Assembly (NCBI GenBank): GCA_027080755.1
Contig: JALWQC010000283.1
Coordinates: 1-5,242, forward strand
DNA from: Paracoccaceae bacterium
GTDB taxonomy: Bacteria > Pseudomonadota > Alphaproteobacteria > Rhodobacterales > Rhodobacteraceae
Direction: 5' to 3'
DNA length: 5,242 nt
Below the pieces are notes generated by a model. The model was given only the letters and a program-made list of their open reading frames with translations, was not told the DNA's origin and searched no databases. This document shows positions 1 through 5,242 of this stretch, in pieces (position 1 is the first letter of the stretch; each line of letters opens with the position of its first letter). Made by a program: the position numbers and the translations under genes.

Positions 1-17
1 CATGCCGTATTTTCCTT
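1..17 (-). promoter_or_regulatory. Shine-Dalgarno and ATG of the next gene (gene itself outside the window)
   Basis: AAGGA (13-17) lies nine bases before an ATG whose bases are 3, 2 and 1 on the minus strand. Only the start codon is inside the window, so the product cannot be read. By the usual ribosomal gene order rpmC (L29) would be expected after rplP, but a lineage-specific small gene is equally possible. Confidence 0.45.
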
Positions 18-84
18 TTCAACATCACCAGCGGGCCCAATAACAGGTCACCTTGATTCTGGTGGAGTCCTTGCAGAAGCTGCC

Positions 85-113
85 CAAATACAGGGGATAT
101 CCCGTGTTGGCAA
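85..113 (-). promoter_or_regulatory. Candidate housekeeping promoter for the next gene or operon
   Basis: On the minus strand TTGCCA (108-113; five of six matches to TTGACA) is followed after exactly 17 bases by TATTTG (85-90), a weak -10 that keeps TAT. The expected start of transcription is near 78, leaving a leader of about 75 bases to the ATG at the window edge. The spacer contains a perfect 10-base palindrome, GGGATATCCC (94-103). The location is sensible, just downstream of a strong terminator and upstream of a gene start. The weak -10 keeps confidence moderate. Confidence 0.5.
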
Positions 114-265
114 GGGGTTTGTTTGGATGGGGACCAAAGACCCTGGCAATACCGCAACCGAACACCCCGCCCGGCTTGCCGGGCAGCGCCCGGACCTCCC
201 CCATGGGGAGGGCGCTTCGCACCCGCCCCGAGGTCCGTTCCCTGCCCTGTGTTGTTCCCCCCGCC
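114..265. other. Intergenic stretch without a recognisable gene, rich in inverted repeats
   Basis: Between the rplP terminator and the candidate promoter I find no credible gene. An 80-codon minus-strand frame (25-267) opens with a TTG inside the terminator tail, shows no recognisable domain and runs across the promoter, so it is not called. The main content is a GC-rich cluster of inverted repeats between 170 and 237, listed separately. The rest is low-information sequence such as the C-run at 257-262. Confidence 0.6.
170..237. repeat. Cluster of overlapping inverted repeats
   Basis: Five perfect inverted repeats interleave here. CCCGGC (170-175) pairs with GCCGGG (178-183). CCGGGC (179-184) pairs with GCCCGG (188-193). 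CCTCCCC (195-201) pairs with GGGGAGG (205-211). GCGCCC (186-191) pairs with GGGCGC (210-215). CGGACCTC (191-198) pairs with GAGGTCCG (230-237). Several share arms, so they cannot all form at once. The segment resembles the GC-rich palindromic intergenic repeats common in Rhodobacterales genomes, but that comparison is from memory. It lies in the 150 bases between a terminator and a candidate promoter. Confidence 0.6.
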
Positions 266-300
266 AAAAGAAAAACCCCCGACCTTGCGGGCGGGGGCTT
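266..300 (-). terminator. Intrinsic terminator after rplP, end of the S10 unit
   Basis: Read on the minus strand, GCCCCCG (292-298) pairs with CGGGGG (276-281). After one mismatch two further C-G pairs enclose a GCAA loop (285-288), a GNRA-type tetraloop. Five T residues (271-275) follow, then C and TTTT (266-269). It begins 21 bases beyond the rplP stop. This strong terminator ends the transcription unit after L16. Confidence 0.9.
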
Positions 301-321
301 TATTTTCGAAACGAAGCGGTT

Positions 322-735
322 TTACCAGTCTTCGCGGGTCACTGTCCGGCATTTGACCGACAATTTCATAGCGGCAAGGCGCAGGGCCTCTTTCGCTGTT
401 TCCTCGTCTACACCGTCAATTTCGAACAGAATCCGGCCCGGCTTGACCTTGGCAACCCAGCGATCGACGGAACCTTTACCTTTACCCATACGAACCTCGA
501 TGGGTTTGGCGGTTACCGGCACATCCGGGAATACGCGGATCCAGACACGGCCCTGACGTTTCATATGACGCGTCATGGCACGGCGAGCGGCCTCGATCTG
601 GCGCGCATTCACGCGGTCGGGCTCAACGGCCTTCAGGGCATAGGTCCCGAAAGTGATTGTCGTTCCGCCTTTGGCCAGACCGTGGATACGGCCCTTGAAC
701 TGCTTGCGGAATTTCGTGCGTTTAGGCTGAAGCAT
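322..735 (-). CDS. rplP: 50S ribosomal protein L16
   Basis: L16 is a late-assembling 50S protein that helps position A-site tRNA near the central protuberance. The 137-residue product is standard (136 in E. coli), opening [30 protein letters not shown] (44-62) and VWIRVFPD (64-71) are the family signatures. [13 protein letters not shown] (81-93) carries R82, the counterpart of E. coli Arg81, which is hydroxylated by the oxygenase YcfD; modification here is unknown. The TREDW ending resembles Rhodobacterales L16. AAGGG (744-748) stands eight bases before the ATG, and 20 bases separate it from the rpsC stop. In the classical order rpmC (L29) follows at once, but here an intrinsic terminator lies 21 bases past the stop, so this is the last gene of its transcription unit. 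Confidence 0.98.
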   Translation of the reverse strand: MLQPKRTKFRKQFKGRIHGLAKGGTTITFGTYALKAVEPDRVNARQIEAARRAMTRHMKRQGRVWIRVFPDVPVTAKPIEVRMGKGKGSVDRWVAKVKPGRILFEIDGVDEETAKEALRLAAMKLSVKCRTVTREDW

Positions 736-755
736 TTTCTTTTCCCTTCACGCTA

Positions 756-1466
756 CTAGCGATTGCGCTGAGGGCGTTGCGGACGACCGCCACCCTCCTG
801 CATTTCATTCATGCGACGATCGTGCGCCTGCGGGTCGTGCTCCATGATCTCGCCTTTGAAGATCCAGACCTTGATACCGATGATACCATAGGCGGTCAGG
901 GCCTCTACGTGGGCGTAATCAATGTCGGCACGAAGCGTGTGCAGGGGAACGCGGCCTTCGCGATACCATTCGGTACGCGCGATTTCCGCCCCGCCCAGAC
1001 GACCGGCGCAGTTAATGCGAACCCCGAGGGCCCCCATGCGCATGGCGTTCTGAACGGCCCGTTTCATGGCACGACGGAAGGAAACGCGGCGCTCCAGCTG
1101 CTGGGCGATGTTTTCGCCAACCAGCATAGCGTCGATTTCCGGCTTGCGGACTTCAACGATGTTGAGGTGCAATTCCGAATCCGTCAGCTTCGACAAGGCC
1201 TTGCGCAGGGTTTCGATGTCTGCACCCTTTTTGCCGATGATAACACCGGGGCGGGCTGCATGGATCGTAACGCGGCATTTCTTGTGCGGACGCTCGATGA
1301 TGACACGGGAAATCCCGGCCTGCGCGGCATGCTTTTTAACATATTCGCGGATGGCGAGATCTTCGTGCAACAGGTTGCCGTAATCCTTTGTCGGGGCATA
1401 CCAGCGGCTGTCCCAGGTACGGTTGATCTGCAGGCGCAGACCGATCGGGTTAATCTTGTTTCCCAT
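756..1466 (-). CDS. rpsC: 30S ribosomal protein S3
   Basis: S3 is a 30S head protein at the mRNA entry channel, taking part in mRNA unwinding with S4 and S5. The 236-residue product has normal size. The N-terminus [23 protein letters not shown] is canonical. A type 2 KH domain follows, with its RNA-binding loop at [12 protein letters not shown] (74-85; GKKG at 78-81). The C-terminal domain contains [22 protein letters not shown]131, R132 and K135 sit at the positions of the E. coli S3 helicase residues. [30 protein letters not shown] (155-184) is near-invariant in the family. The Gly/Pro/Arg-rich tail [13 protein letters not shown] is variable and probably disordered. AGGAG (1475-1479) precedes the ATG, which overlaps the rplV stop as TAATG. 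Confidence 0.98.
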   Translation of the reverse strand: MGNKINPIGLRLQINRTWDSRWYAPTKDYGNLLHEDLAIREYVKKHAAQAGISRVIIERPHKKCRVTIHAARPGVIIGKKGADIETLRKALSKLTDSELHLNIVEVRKPEIDAMLVGENIAQQLERRVSFRRAMKRAVQNAMRMGALGVRINCAGRLGGAEIARTEWYREGRVPLHTLRADIDYAHVEALTAYGIIGIKVWIFKGEIMEHDPQAHDRRMNEMQEGGGRPQRPQRNR

Positions 1467-1855
1467 TAGGCTTGCTCCTCATCGGCGGATACCTGGCGAA
1501 CCGTGATGGTCAGCTGGCTAAACGGTTTCAGGATTTTGCCGAACCGGCCACGGGCGCGCGGACGACCGCGTTTCATGGTCAGGTTTTTGCCAACATAGGC
1601 TTCTGCGACGATCAGCTCGTCAACATCGAGGCCGTGGTTGTTCTCGGCATTCGCGATGGCCGACTGAAGACATTTCTTCACATCGCCAGCGATACGCTTC
1701 TTGGAAAACGTCAGGTCGGTCAGCGCCTTGTCAACCGGCTTGTTCCGGATCATCTGCGCAACCAGATTCAGCTTCTGACCAGAGGTCCGCAGCATCTTCG
1801 TTGTTGCCTGTGCTTCGTTTTCCGCGACGCGACGGGGGTTTTTAGACTTGCCCAT
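1466..1855 (-). CDS. rplV: 50S ribosomal protein L22
   Basis: L22 is an early 50S assembly protein; its extended beta-hairpin lines the exit tunnel opposite L4. The 129-residue product is slightly longer than the E. coli protein (110) because of short extensions at both ends, as is common in alphaproteobacteria. The globular part includes [21 protein letters not shown] (25-45) and [18 protein letters not shown] (60-77). The tunnel hairpin, about residues 90-110, contains [17 protein letters not shown]. The C-terminal QVSADEEQA is a short acidic tail. The Shine-Dalgarno is weak (GGA at 1863-1865, just ahead of the rpsS stop), so expression probably depends on ribosomes arriving from rpsS. The TAA stop shares one base with the rpsC ATG. 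Confidence 0.98.
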   Translation of the reverse strand: MGKSKNPRRVAENEAQATTKMLRTSGQKLNLVAQMIRNKPVDKALTDLTFSKKRIAGDVKKCLQSAIANAENNHGLDVDELIVAEAYVGKNLTMKRGRPRARGRFGKILKPFSQLTITVRQVSADEEQA

Positions 1856-1857
1856 AA

Positions 1858-2136
1858 CTATTTCCGCTTCGCTTTTTTATCAGCCGCGTGACCGTAATAG
1901 GTACGGGTCGGGCTGTATTCGCCAAATTTCTGACCGATCATTTCCTCGGTGATGGACACCGGGATATGCTTGCGGCCGTTGTAGACACCAAACGTCAGTC
2001 CAACGAACTGCGGCAGGATTGTCGAACGACGCGACCAGATTTTGATTACTTCGTGGCTGCCGGATTCCCGAACTTTCTCAGCTTTCTTGAGAACATAGGA
2101 ATCAACAAACGGCCCTTTCCAAACAGAACGTGCCAT
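1858..2136 (-). CDS. rpsS: 30S ribosomal protein S19
   Basis: S19 is a 30S head protein that binds with S13 near the A-site tRNA and bridges to the 50S subunit. The 92-residue product is full length, opens [12 protein letters not shown] and carries the family signature around [23 protein letters not shown] (32-54) and [16 protein letters not shown] (68-83). The basic tail ADKKAKRK closely resembles Rhodobacterales S19. The start has AAGGGG (2146-2151) nine bases upstream, lying within the last codons of rplB, and only three bases separate the rplB stop from the ATG. The TAG stop is two bases before rplV. Tight spacing argues for coupled translation with both neighbours. Confidence 0.98.
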   Translation of the reverse strand: MARSVWKGPFVDSYVLKKAEKVRESGSHEVIKIWSRRSTILPQFVGLTFGVYNGRKHIPVSITEEMIGQKFGEYSPTRTYYGHAADKKAKRK

Positions 2137-2139
2137 AGC

Positions 2140-2979
2140 TTAACGCCCCTTCTTCTTAGCGTGACGGGAACGAACGATATATTTGTCAGTCGTTTTGTTC
2201 GAACGGGTTTTCGCGCCTTTGGTCGGTTTGCCCCAGGGGGTAACCGGATGACGACCACCGGATGTGCGACCCTCACCACCACCGTGGGGGTGGTCGATCG
2301 GGTTCATAACAACACCACGAACAGAGGGGCGGATGCCCTTGTGGCGGTTACGACCGGCTTTACCGAAGTTCTGGTTGCTGTTGTCGGGGTTGGACACGGC
2401 ACCGACAGTGGCCATGCATTCCTGACGCACCAGACGCAGCTCGCCCGAGGACAGGCGGATCTGTGCGTAGCCACCGTCACGGCCAACGAACTGTGCATAG
2501 GTGCCGGCAGCGCGTGCGATCTGCCCGCCTTTGCCCGGCTTCAGCTCGATGTTGTGGATGATTGTCCCGATCGGCAGGCCGGAAAACGGCATGGCGTTAC
2601 CGGGCTTCACGTCGGCCTTGGCCGAAGCAACAACCTTGTCGCCGACAGCCAGACGCTGCGGGGCGATGATGTAATTCTGTTCGCCGTCTTCATAGCGAAT
2701 CAGCGCGATGAACGCGGTGCGGTTGGGATCGTATTCAATCCGTTCCACAGTTGCGGGCATATCAAACTTGTTGCGTTTGAAATCCACGATACGGTAAAGG
2801 CGCTTTGCACCCCCACCCTTGCGACGCATGGTGATCCGCCCGGTGTTGTTCCGGCCGCCCTTTTTGGTCAGACCCTGTGTGAGGGATTTGACCGGACGCC
2901 CTTTCCAAAGCTCCGAACGGTCGATCAGAACCAACCCACGCTGGCCTGGCGTCGTCGGTTTATACGACTTAAGTGCCAT
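2140..2979 (-). CDS. rplB: 50S ribosomal protein L2
   Basis: L2 is a core 50S protein required for subunit joining and peptidyl-transferase activity. From the ATG at 2979 the protein is 279 residues (273 in E. coli) and opens with [15 protein letters not shown], the conserved family N-terminus. The frame stays open upstream to a TTG at 3018, but the 13 extra residues match nothing in L2 and that start lacks a good Shine-Dalgarno. Visible hallmarks are [10 protein letters not shown] (41-50), [10 protein letters not shown] (62-71), the [17 protein letters not shown] block (147-163) and [13 protein letters not shown] (226-238). H230 is the probable counterpart of E. coli His229, implicated in peptidyl transfer. 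The tail [23 protein letters not shown] is basic, as usual. It lies 111 bases after rplW, the only wide gap within the group, and three bases before rpsS. Confidence 0.97.
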   Translation of the reverse strand: MALKSYKPTTPGQRGLVLIDRSELWKGRPVKSLTQGLTKKGGRNNTGRITMRRKGGGAKRLYRIVDFKRNKFDMPATVERIEYDPNRTAFIALIRYEDGEQNYIIAPQRLAVGDKVVASAKADVKPGNAMPFSGLPIGTIIHNIELKPGKGGQIARAAGTYAQFVGRDGGYAQIRLSSGELRLVRQECMATVGAVSNPDNSNQNFGKAGRNRHKGIRPSVRGVVMNPIDHPHGGGEGRTSGGRHPVTPWGKPTKGAKTRSNKTTDKYIVRSRHAKKKGR

Positions 2980-2987
2980 CTTACTGT

Positions 2988-2992
2988 CTTCC
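2988..2992 (-). promoter_or_regulatory. Shine-Dalgarno of rplB
   Basis: GGAAG lies eight bases before the ATG at 2979. It supports this start over an upstream in-frame TTG at 3018, which lacks a purine-rich element at proper spacing. Confidence 0.7.
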
Positions 2993-3047
2993 GTTAGCTT
3001 GTTCAGCCCTTGGGCCAAACGGTGTTTACCGCCCCGAAGGTCGGCTC

Positions 3048-3080
3048 AAAAAAACATACCGGCCCCTTTTGGGCCGATAT
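3048..3080 (-). terminator. Intrinsic terminator or attenuator inside the operon, between L23 and L2
   Basis: On the minus strand a roughly 10-bp stem forms between the complements of 3071-3080 (5' arm ATATCGGCCC) and 3056-3066 (3' arm GGGGCCGGTAT), with one T-G wobble and a loop of about AAAAG. A G and then seven uninterrupted T residues (3048-3054) follow. This is textbook intrinsic-terminator architecture. It begins 11 bases after the rplW stop and ends 68 bases before the rplB start. Because L2 and the following genes are essential, termination must be partial or regulated, or a promoter must exist downstream; I found only a poor candidate for the last. Confidence 0.82.
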
Positions 3081-3090
3081 GCGGTTTTCC

Positions 3091-3387
3091 TTAAAGGCCG
3101 GTCGAGATATCGATCGTGTTGCCCTCTTCCAGGGTAACATATGCCTTTTTGACGTCGTTGCGTTTGCCGAGTTGCCCCTTGAAACGCTTGACCTTGCCTT
3201 TTGTGATCGTGGTATTAACCGCTTTCACCTTAACATTAAAGAGGCTTTCTACAGCTTCTTTGATCTGCGGCTTGTTGGCGCTGATAGCCACCTCGAAAAC
3301 AACGGCATTGTTTTCCGATGCCATGGTTGCCTTCTCGGTGATGACCGGCTTGCGGATCACGTCGTAAAGTTCGGCTTTGGTGCTCAT
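3091..3387 (-). CDS. rplW: 50S ribosomal protein L23
   Basis: L23 sits at the tunnel exit and is the docking site for trigger factor and the signal recognition particle. The 98-residue product is normal in size. The N-terminal motif [14 protein letters not shown] includes E18, aligned with the E. coli L23 glutamate that contacts trigger factor. The family motif [22 protein letters not shown] (about 38-59) and the basic stretch [23 protein letters not shown] (64-86) follow. Translation starts inside the rplD stop (ATGA overlap), with GGAGG at 3398-3402. It is the last gene before an intrinsic terminator at 3048-3080, and its final codons contain a 7-base block complementary to the 3' arm of that terminator, so transcription into rplB may be modulated here. 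Confidence 0.98.
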   Translation of the reverse strand: MSTKAELYDVIRKPVITEKATMASENNAVVFEVAISANKPQIKEAVESLFNVKVKAVNTTITKGKVKRFKGQLGKRNDVKKAYVTLEEGNTIDISTGL

Positions 3388-4004
3388 TTCAGTCGCGCCT
3401 CCAGGGCTTCGACGGCCGCTTTGGTCAGCACGAGGGTATCGCGACGCAGAATGTCGTAGACATTCGCACCGGCGCTCGGCAGCACATCAAGGCCGTCAAT
3501 GTTACGGGCAGCGCGGGCGAAGTTTTCATTCACTTCCGCACCATCGATAACCAAGGCGCGTTTCCAGCCAAGATCCTTCATGGCTTTGGCCAGCACTTTG
3601 GTTTTACCTTCGGCCAGATCGGCATTTTCCAGGATCACCAGTTCACCGGCAGCAACCTTGGCCGACAAAGCATGCTTCAGGCCGAGGGCACGAAACTTCT
3701 TCGTCAGGTTGTGCGCGTGGCTACGCGGGGTCGGCCCCTTGTAGATACCACCACCGCGGAAAATCGGCGCATTGCGGGAACCGTGACGTGCGCCGCCGGT
3801 GCCCTTCTGGCGATAGAGCCGCTTGGTCGTATAGCTGGTTTCCGAACGCGTCTTCACCTTGTGCGTGCCAGCCTGGCGCTTGGCCAGCTGATAGCGCACA
3901 ACGCGATGCAGGATGTCCGCGCGCGGTTCCAGACCGAAGATGTCGTCGGACAGTTCAATCGAACCGGCCTTCGCAGCGTCAAGCTTGATTACATCGGTTT
4001 TCAT
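3384..4004 (-). CDS. rplD: 50S ribosomal protein L4
   Basis: L4 is an early 50S assembly protein whose loop lines the narrow part of the peptide exit tunnel. The 206-residue product has normal length. The tunnel loop spans about residues 45-95 and contains [16 protein letters not shown], the region equivalent to where macrolide-resistance mutations map in E. coli L4; nothing there looks aberrant. The Rossmann-like C-terminal half includes KRALVIDG (148-155) and the late motif [22 protein letters not shown] (181-202). In E. coli, L4 also represses its own operon through the S10 leader. No recognisable equivalent leader is visible upstream of rpsJ here, so autoregulation is open. Start ATG overlaps the rplC stop (ATGA), with GGAG at 4014-4017. 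The stop overlaps rplW in the same way. Confidence 0.98.
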   Translation of the reverse strand: MKTDVIKLDAAKAGSIELSDDIFGLEPRADILHRVVRYQLAKRQAGTHKVKTRSETSYTTKRLYRQKGTGGARHGSRNAPIFRGGGIYKGPTPRSHAHNLTKKFRALGLKHALSAKVAAGELVILENADLAEGKTKVLAKAMKDLGWKRALVIDGAEVNENFARAARNIDGLDVLPSAGANVYDILRRDTLVLTKAAVEALEARLK

Positions 4005-4717
4005 TCTTCAACGCTCCCCTCGGTGGCTTCAACCGGTGCTTCGGTCGAACGGATGGCAGCGGGTGTCGGCAGACCTTCGGGGGCGGCTTTCTTGACCGCA
4101 TCCTTGATCGTAACCCAGCCGCCTTTGGACCCCGGAACAGCGCCCTTGATCATGATCAGGCCACGCTCGGCGTCGGTTTTGACAACCTGCAGGTTCTGCG
4201 TGGTAACACGGGCAGCACCCATGTGACCGGCCATCTTCTTGCCTTTGAAAACACGGCCCGGATCCTGACACTGACCGGTGGAACCGTGCGAACGGTGGCT
4301 GATCGACACACCGTGGGTAGCCCGCAGGCCGCCAAAGTTGTGACGTTTCATGGCACCGGCAAAGCCCTTACCGATCGAGGTGCCGGCGATGTCCACATAC
4401 TGGCCTTCCAGATAGTGGTCAGCCGTGATTTCGGCACCGACTTCGATCAGATTGTCTTCACTCACGCGGAATTCGGCGATCTTGCGCTTCGGCTCGACCT
4501 TTGCGGCGGCAAAATGCCCACGCATGGCCTGGCTTGTGCGCTTGGCCTTGGCCACGCCCGCGCCGAGTTGAACAGCCGTGTAGCCATCTTTCTCGCCGGT
4601 GCGCTGTGCCACAACCTGCACGTTTTCCATCTGAAGGACGGTTACCGGGATCTGGCGGCCGTCTTCCATGAACAACCGGGTCATGCCCAGTTTCTTTGCG
4701 ATTACTCCAGAACGCAT
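4001..4717 (-). CDS. rplC: 50S ribosomal protein L3
   Basis: L3 is one of the two proteins that nucleate 50S assembly; its long extension reaches toward the peptidyl-transferase centre. The 238-residue protein starts [16 protein letters not shown]. The core signature is present: [21 protein letters not shown] (about 108-128), then [21 protein letters not shown] (141-161). The second Gln of GQCQ (Q151) aligns with E. coli Q150, which PrmB methylates; modification here is inferred. Compared with 209 residues in E. coli, there is a C-terminal tail of about 30 residues (roughly 208-238) rich in Ala, Pro and Glu. Such tails are common in alphaproteobacterial L3. The ATG has a perfect AGGAGG (4726-4731) eight bases upstream, overlapping the rpsJ stop. 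The stop overlaps the rplD start as ATGA, implying coupled translation. Confidence 0.98.
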   Translation of the reverse strand: MRSGVIAKKLGMTRLFMEDGRQIPVTVLQMENVQVVAQRTGEKDGYTAVQLGAGVAKAKRTSQAMRGHFAAAKVEPKRKIAEFRVSEDNLIEVGAEITADHYLEGQYVDIAGTSIGKGFAGAMKRHNFGGLRATHGVSISHRSHGSTGQCQDPGRVFKGKKMAGHMGAARVTTQNLQVVKTDAERGLIMIKGAVPGSKGGWVTIKDAVKKAAPEGLPTPAAIRSTEAPVEATEGSVEE

Positions 4718-4729
4718 ATCATGTGCCTC

Positions 4730-5038
4730 CTAAAGCTTGATTTCGACGTCCACGCCGGCAGCGAGGTCGAGCTTCATCAGCGCGTCCACGGTCTGCGGGG
4801 TGGGGTCAACAATGTCCAACAGACGCTTGTGCGTCCGGATCTCGAACTGCTCGCGCGACTTTTTGTCGATGTGCGGGCCACGAAGAACCGTGAACTTTTC
4901 GATTTTGTTCGGCAGCGGAATGGGACCGCGCACCGTGGCACCCGTGCGTTTGGCCGTAGAAACGATTTCCGCGGTGCTGGCATCCAGCACACGGTAATCG
5001 AAGGCCTTAAGCCGGATACGAATATTTTGACTCTGCAT
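4730..5038 (-). CDS. rpsJ: 30S ribosomal protein S10
   Basis: The 102-residue product is the family's normal length (103 in E. coli) and starts [17 protein letters not shown]10 is a 30S head protein needed for late 30S assembly; as NusE, it pairs with NusB in antitermination complexes. The conserved [14 protein letters not shown] block (about 30-43) and the long loop [20 protein letters not shown] (51-70), which reaches into the head near the decoding region, are both intact, as is the closing [10 protein letters not shown]. The ATG at 5038 has an AGAGG Shine-Dalgarno (5046-5050) seven bases upstream. It is the first gene of the S10 group, and its TAG stop is embedded in the AGGAGG of rplC. 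I saw no convincing promoter in the 77 bases up to tuf, so read-through from tuf is likely. Confidence 0.98.
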   Translation of the reverse strand: MQSQNIRIRLKAFDYRVLDASTAEIVSTAKRTGATVRGPIPLPNKIEKFTVLRGPHIDKKSREQFEIRTHKRLLDIVDPTPQTVDALMKLDLAAGVDVEIKL

Positions 5039-5071
5039 TGTTACGCCTCTGTGGCTGCAGGTTAAATAGGA

Positions 5072-5099
5072 TGCGACCGGGGATCATACCCCGGTCACA
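5072..5099 (-). terminator. Hairpin between tuf and rpsJ (weak terminator, attenuator or processing site)
   Basis: A perfect 8-bp stem pairs GACCGGGG (5075-5082, plus strand) with CCCCGGTC (5089-5096) around a 6-base loop. After one C/A mismatch it extends by two more pairs (5072-5073 with 5098-5099). On the transcribed (minus) strand it is followed by CATCCTATTTAAC, which is not a real U-run. Full intrinsic termination is therefore doubtful, and partial attenuation, RNase processing or 3'-end protection of tuf mRNA are equally possible. The stem is seen directly; its role is inferred. Confidence 0.55.
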
Positions 5100-5115
5100 G
5101 GGCTTAGGTTATCGA

Positions 5116-5242
<127 letters not shown>

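Noticed and set aside
25..267. 80-codon minus-strand open frame downstream of rplP
   Set aside because: It begins with a TTG inside the terminator tail, spans the hairpin cluster and candidate promoter, and its Gly/Arg/Pro-rich protein looks like translated GC-rich noncoding sequence.
53..759. Plus-strand open frames of 167 and 210 codons running from the intergenic region into rplP
   Set aside because: They cross the rplP terminator and the inverted-repeat cluster and most of their length is antisense to rplP; no Shine-Dalgarno or domain recognised.
777..1469. 230-codon plus-strand open frame opposite rpsC
   Set aside because: It mirrors the length of rpsC almost exactly, as expected of a complementary-strand shadow; no motif of its own.
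1888..2997. 369-codon open frame on the plus strand across rpsS and rplB
   Set aside because: It is antisense to two certain ribosomal protein genes, shows no recognisable domain, and such shadow frames are common opposite GC-rich coding sequence.
2977..3018. Upstream TTG start for L2 adding 13 residues
   Set aside because: The added residues match nothing in the L2 family, the TTG lacks a spaced Shine-Dalgarno, and the ATG at 2979 opens the conserved [15 protein letters not shown].
3038..3054. Complement of the poly-A run read as a slippery frameshift site after rplW
   Set aside because: It lies beyond the rplW stop and is fully explained as the U-tract of the intrinsic terminator.
4223..5065. 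280-codon plus-strand open frame across rplC and rpsJ
   Set aside because: It is antisense to certain genes, crosses the rplC/rpsJ boundary without a matching feature, and has no recognisable motif.
5083..5088. TATGAT on the minus strand as a -10 box for rpsJ
   Set aside because: It is the loop of the tuf-rpsJ hairpin, and the hexamer 17 bases upstream (TAACCT) is a poor -35.

Overview
The window is a nearly complete S10 ribosomal-protein operon, read entirely from the minus strand, from an alphaproteobacterium. The C-terminal end of EF-Tu (closing residues VVSKIIE) and the sequences of S10, S19 (ending [13 protein letters not shown]) and L16 (ending TREDW) resemble Rhodobacterales and close relatives. 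This assignment rests on recalled family sequences, not a search, and the genus is open. Base composition is moderately GC-rich by eye.

In transcription order (high to low coordinates) the layout is: 3' end of tuf (5116-5242); a 77-base gap with a strong hairpin; rpsJ, rplC, rplD and rplW; a 111-base gap with a convincing intrinsic terminator (3048-3080); rplB, rpsS, rplV, rpsC and rplP; a second strong intrinsic terminator (266-300); a gene-free stretch dense in inverted repeats (170-237); a candidate promoter (85-113); and a leader that ends in a Shine-Dalgarno and an ATG at the very edge of the window (3-1). All nine complete genes have normal family lengths and conserved motifs, and no frameshift or disruption was seen.

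The genes are tightly packed. rplC/rplD and rplD/rplW overlap by ATGA, rplV/rpsC share one base (TAATG), and rplB/rpsS/rplV are 2-3 bases apart, as expected for translational coupling of subunits made in equal amounts. The products build the early 50S core and exit tunnel (L2, L3, L4, L22, L23), the tRNA/GTPase-side protein L16, and the 30S head (S3, S10, S19). No good promoter is visible between tuf and rpsJ, so the operon probably continues from tuf transcription.

I see no new protein system here. The points of interest are regulatory: a terminator inside the operon between L23 and L2 that could compete with an alternative helix reaching into the rplW stop region; an operon break after L16, where the classical order continues directly with L29; and a cluster of overlapping inverted repeats next to a candidate promoter with a palindromic spacer.
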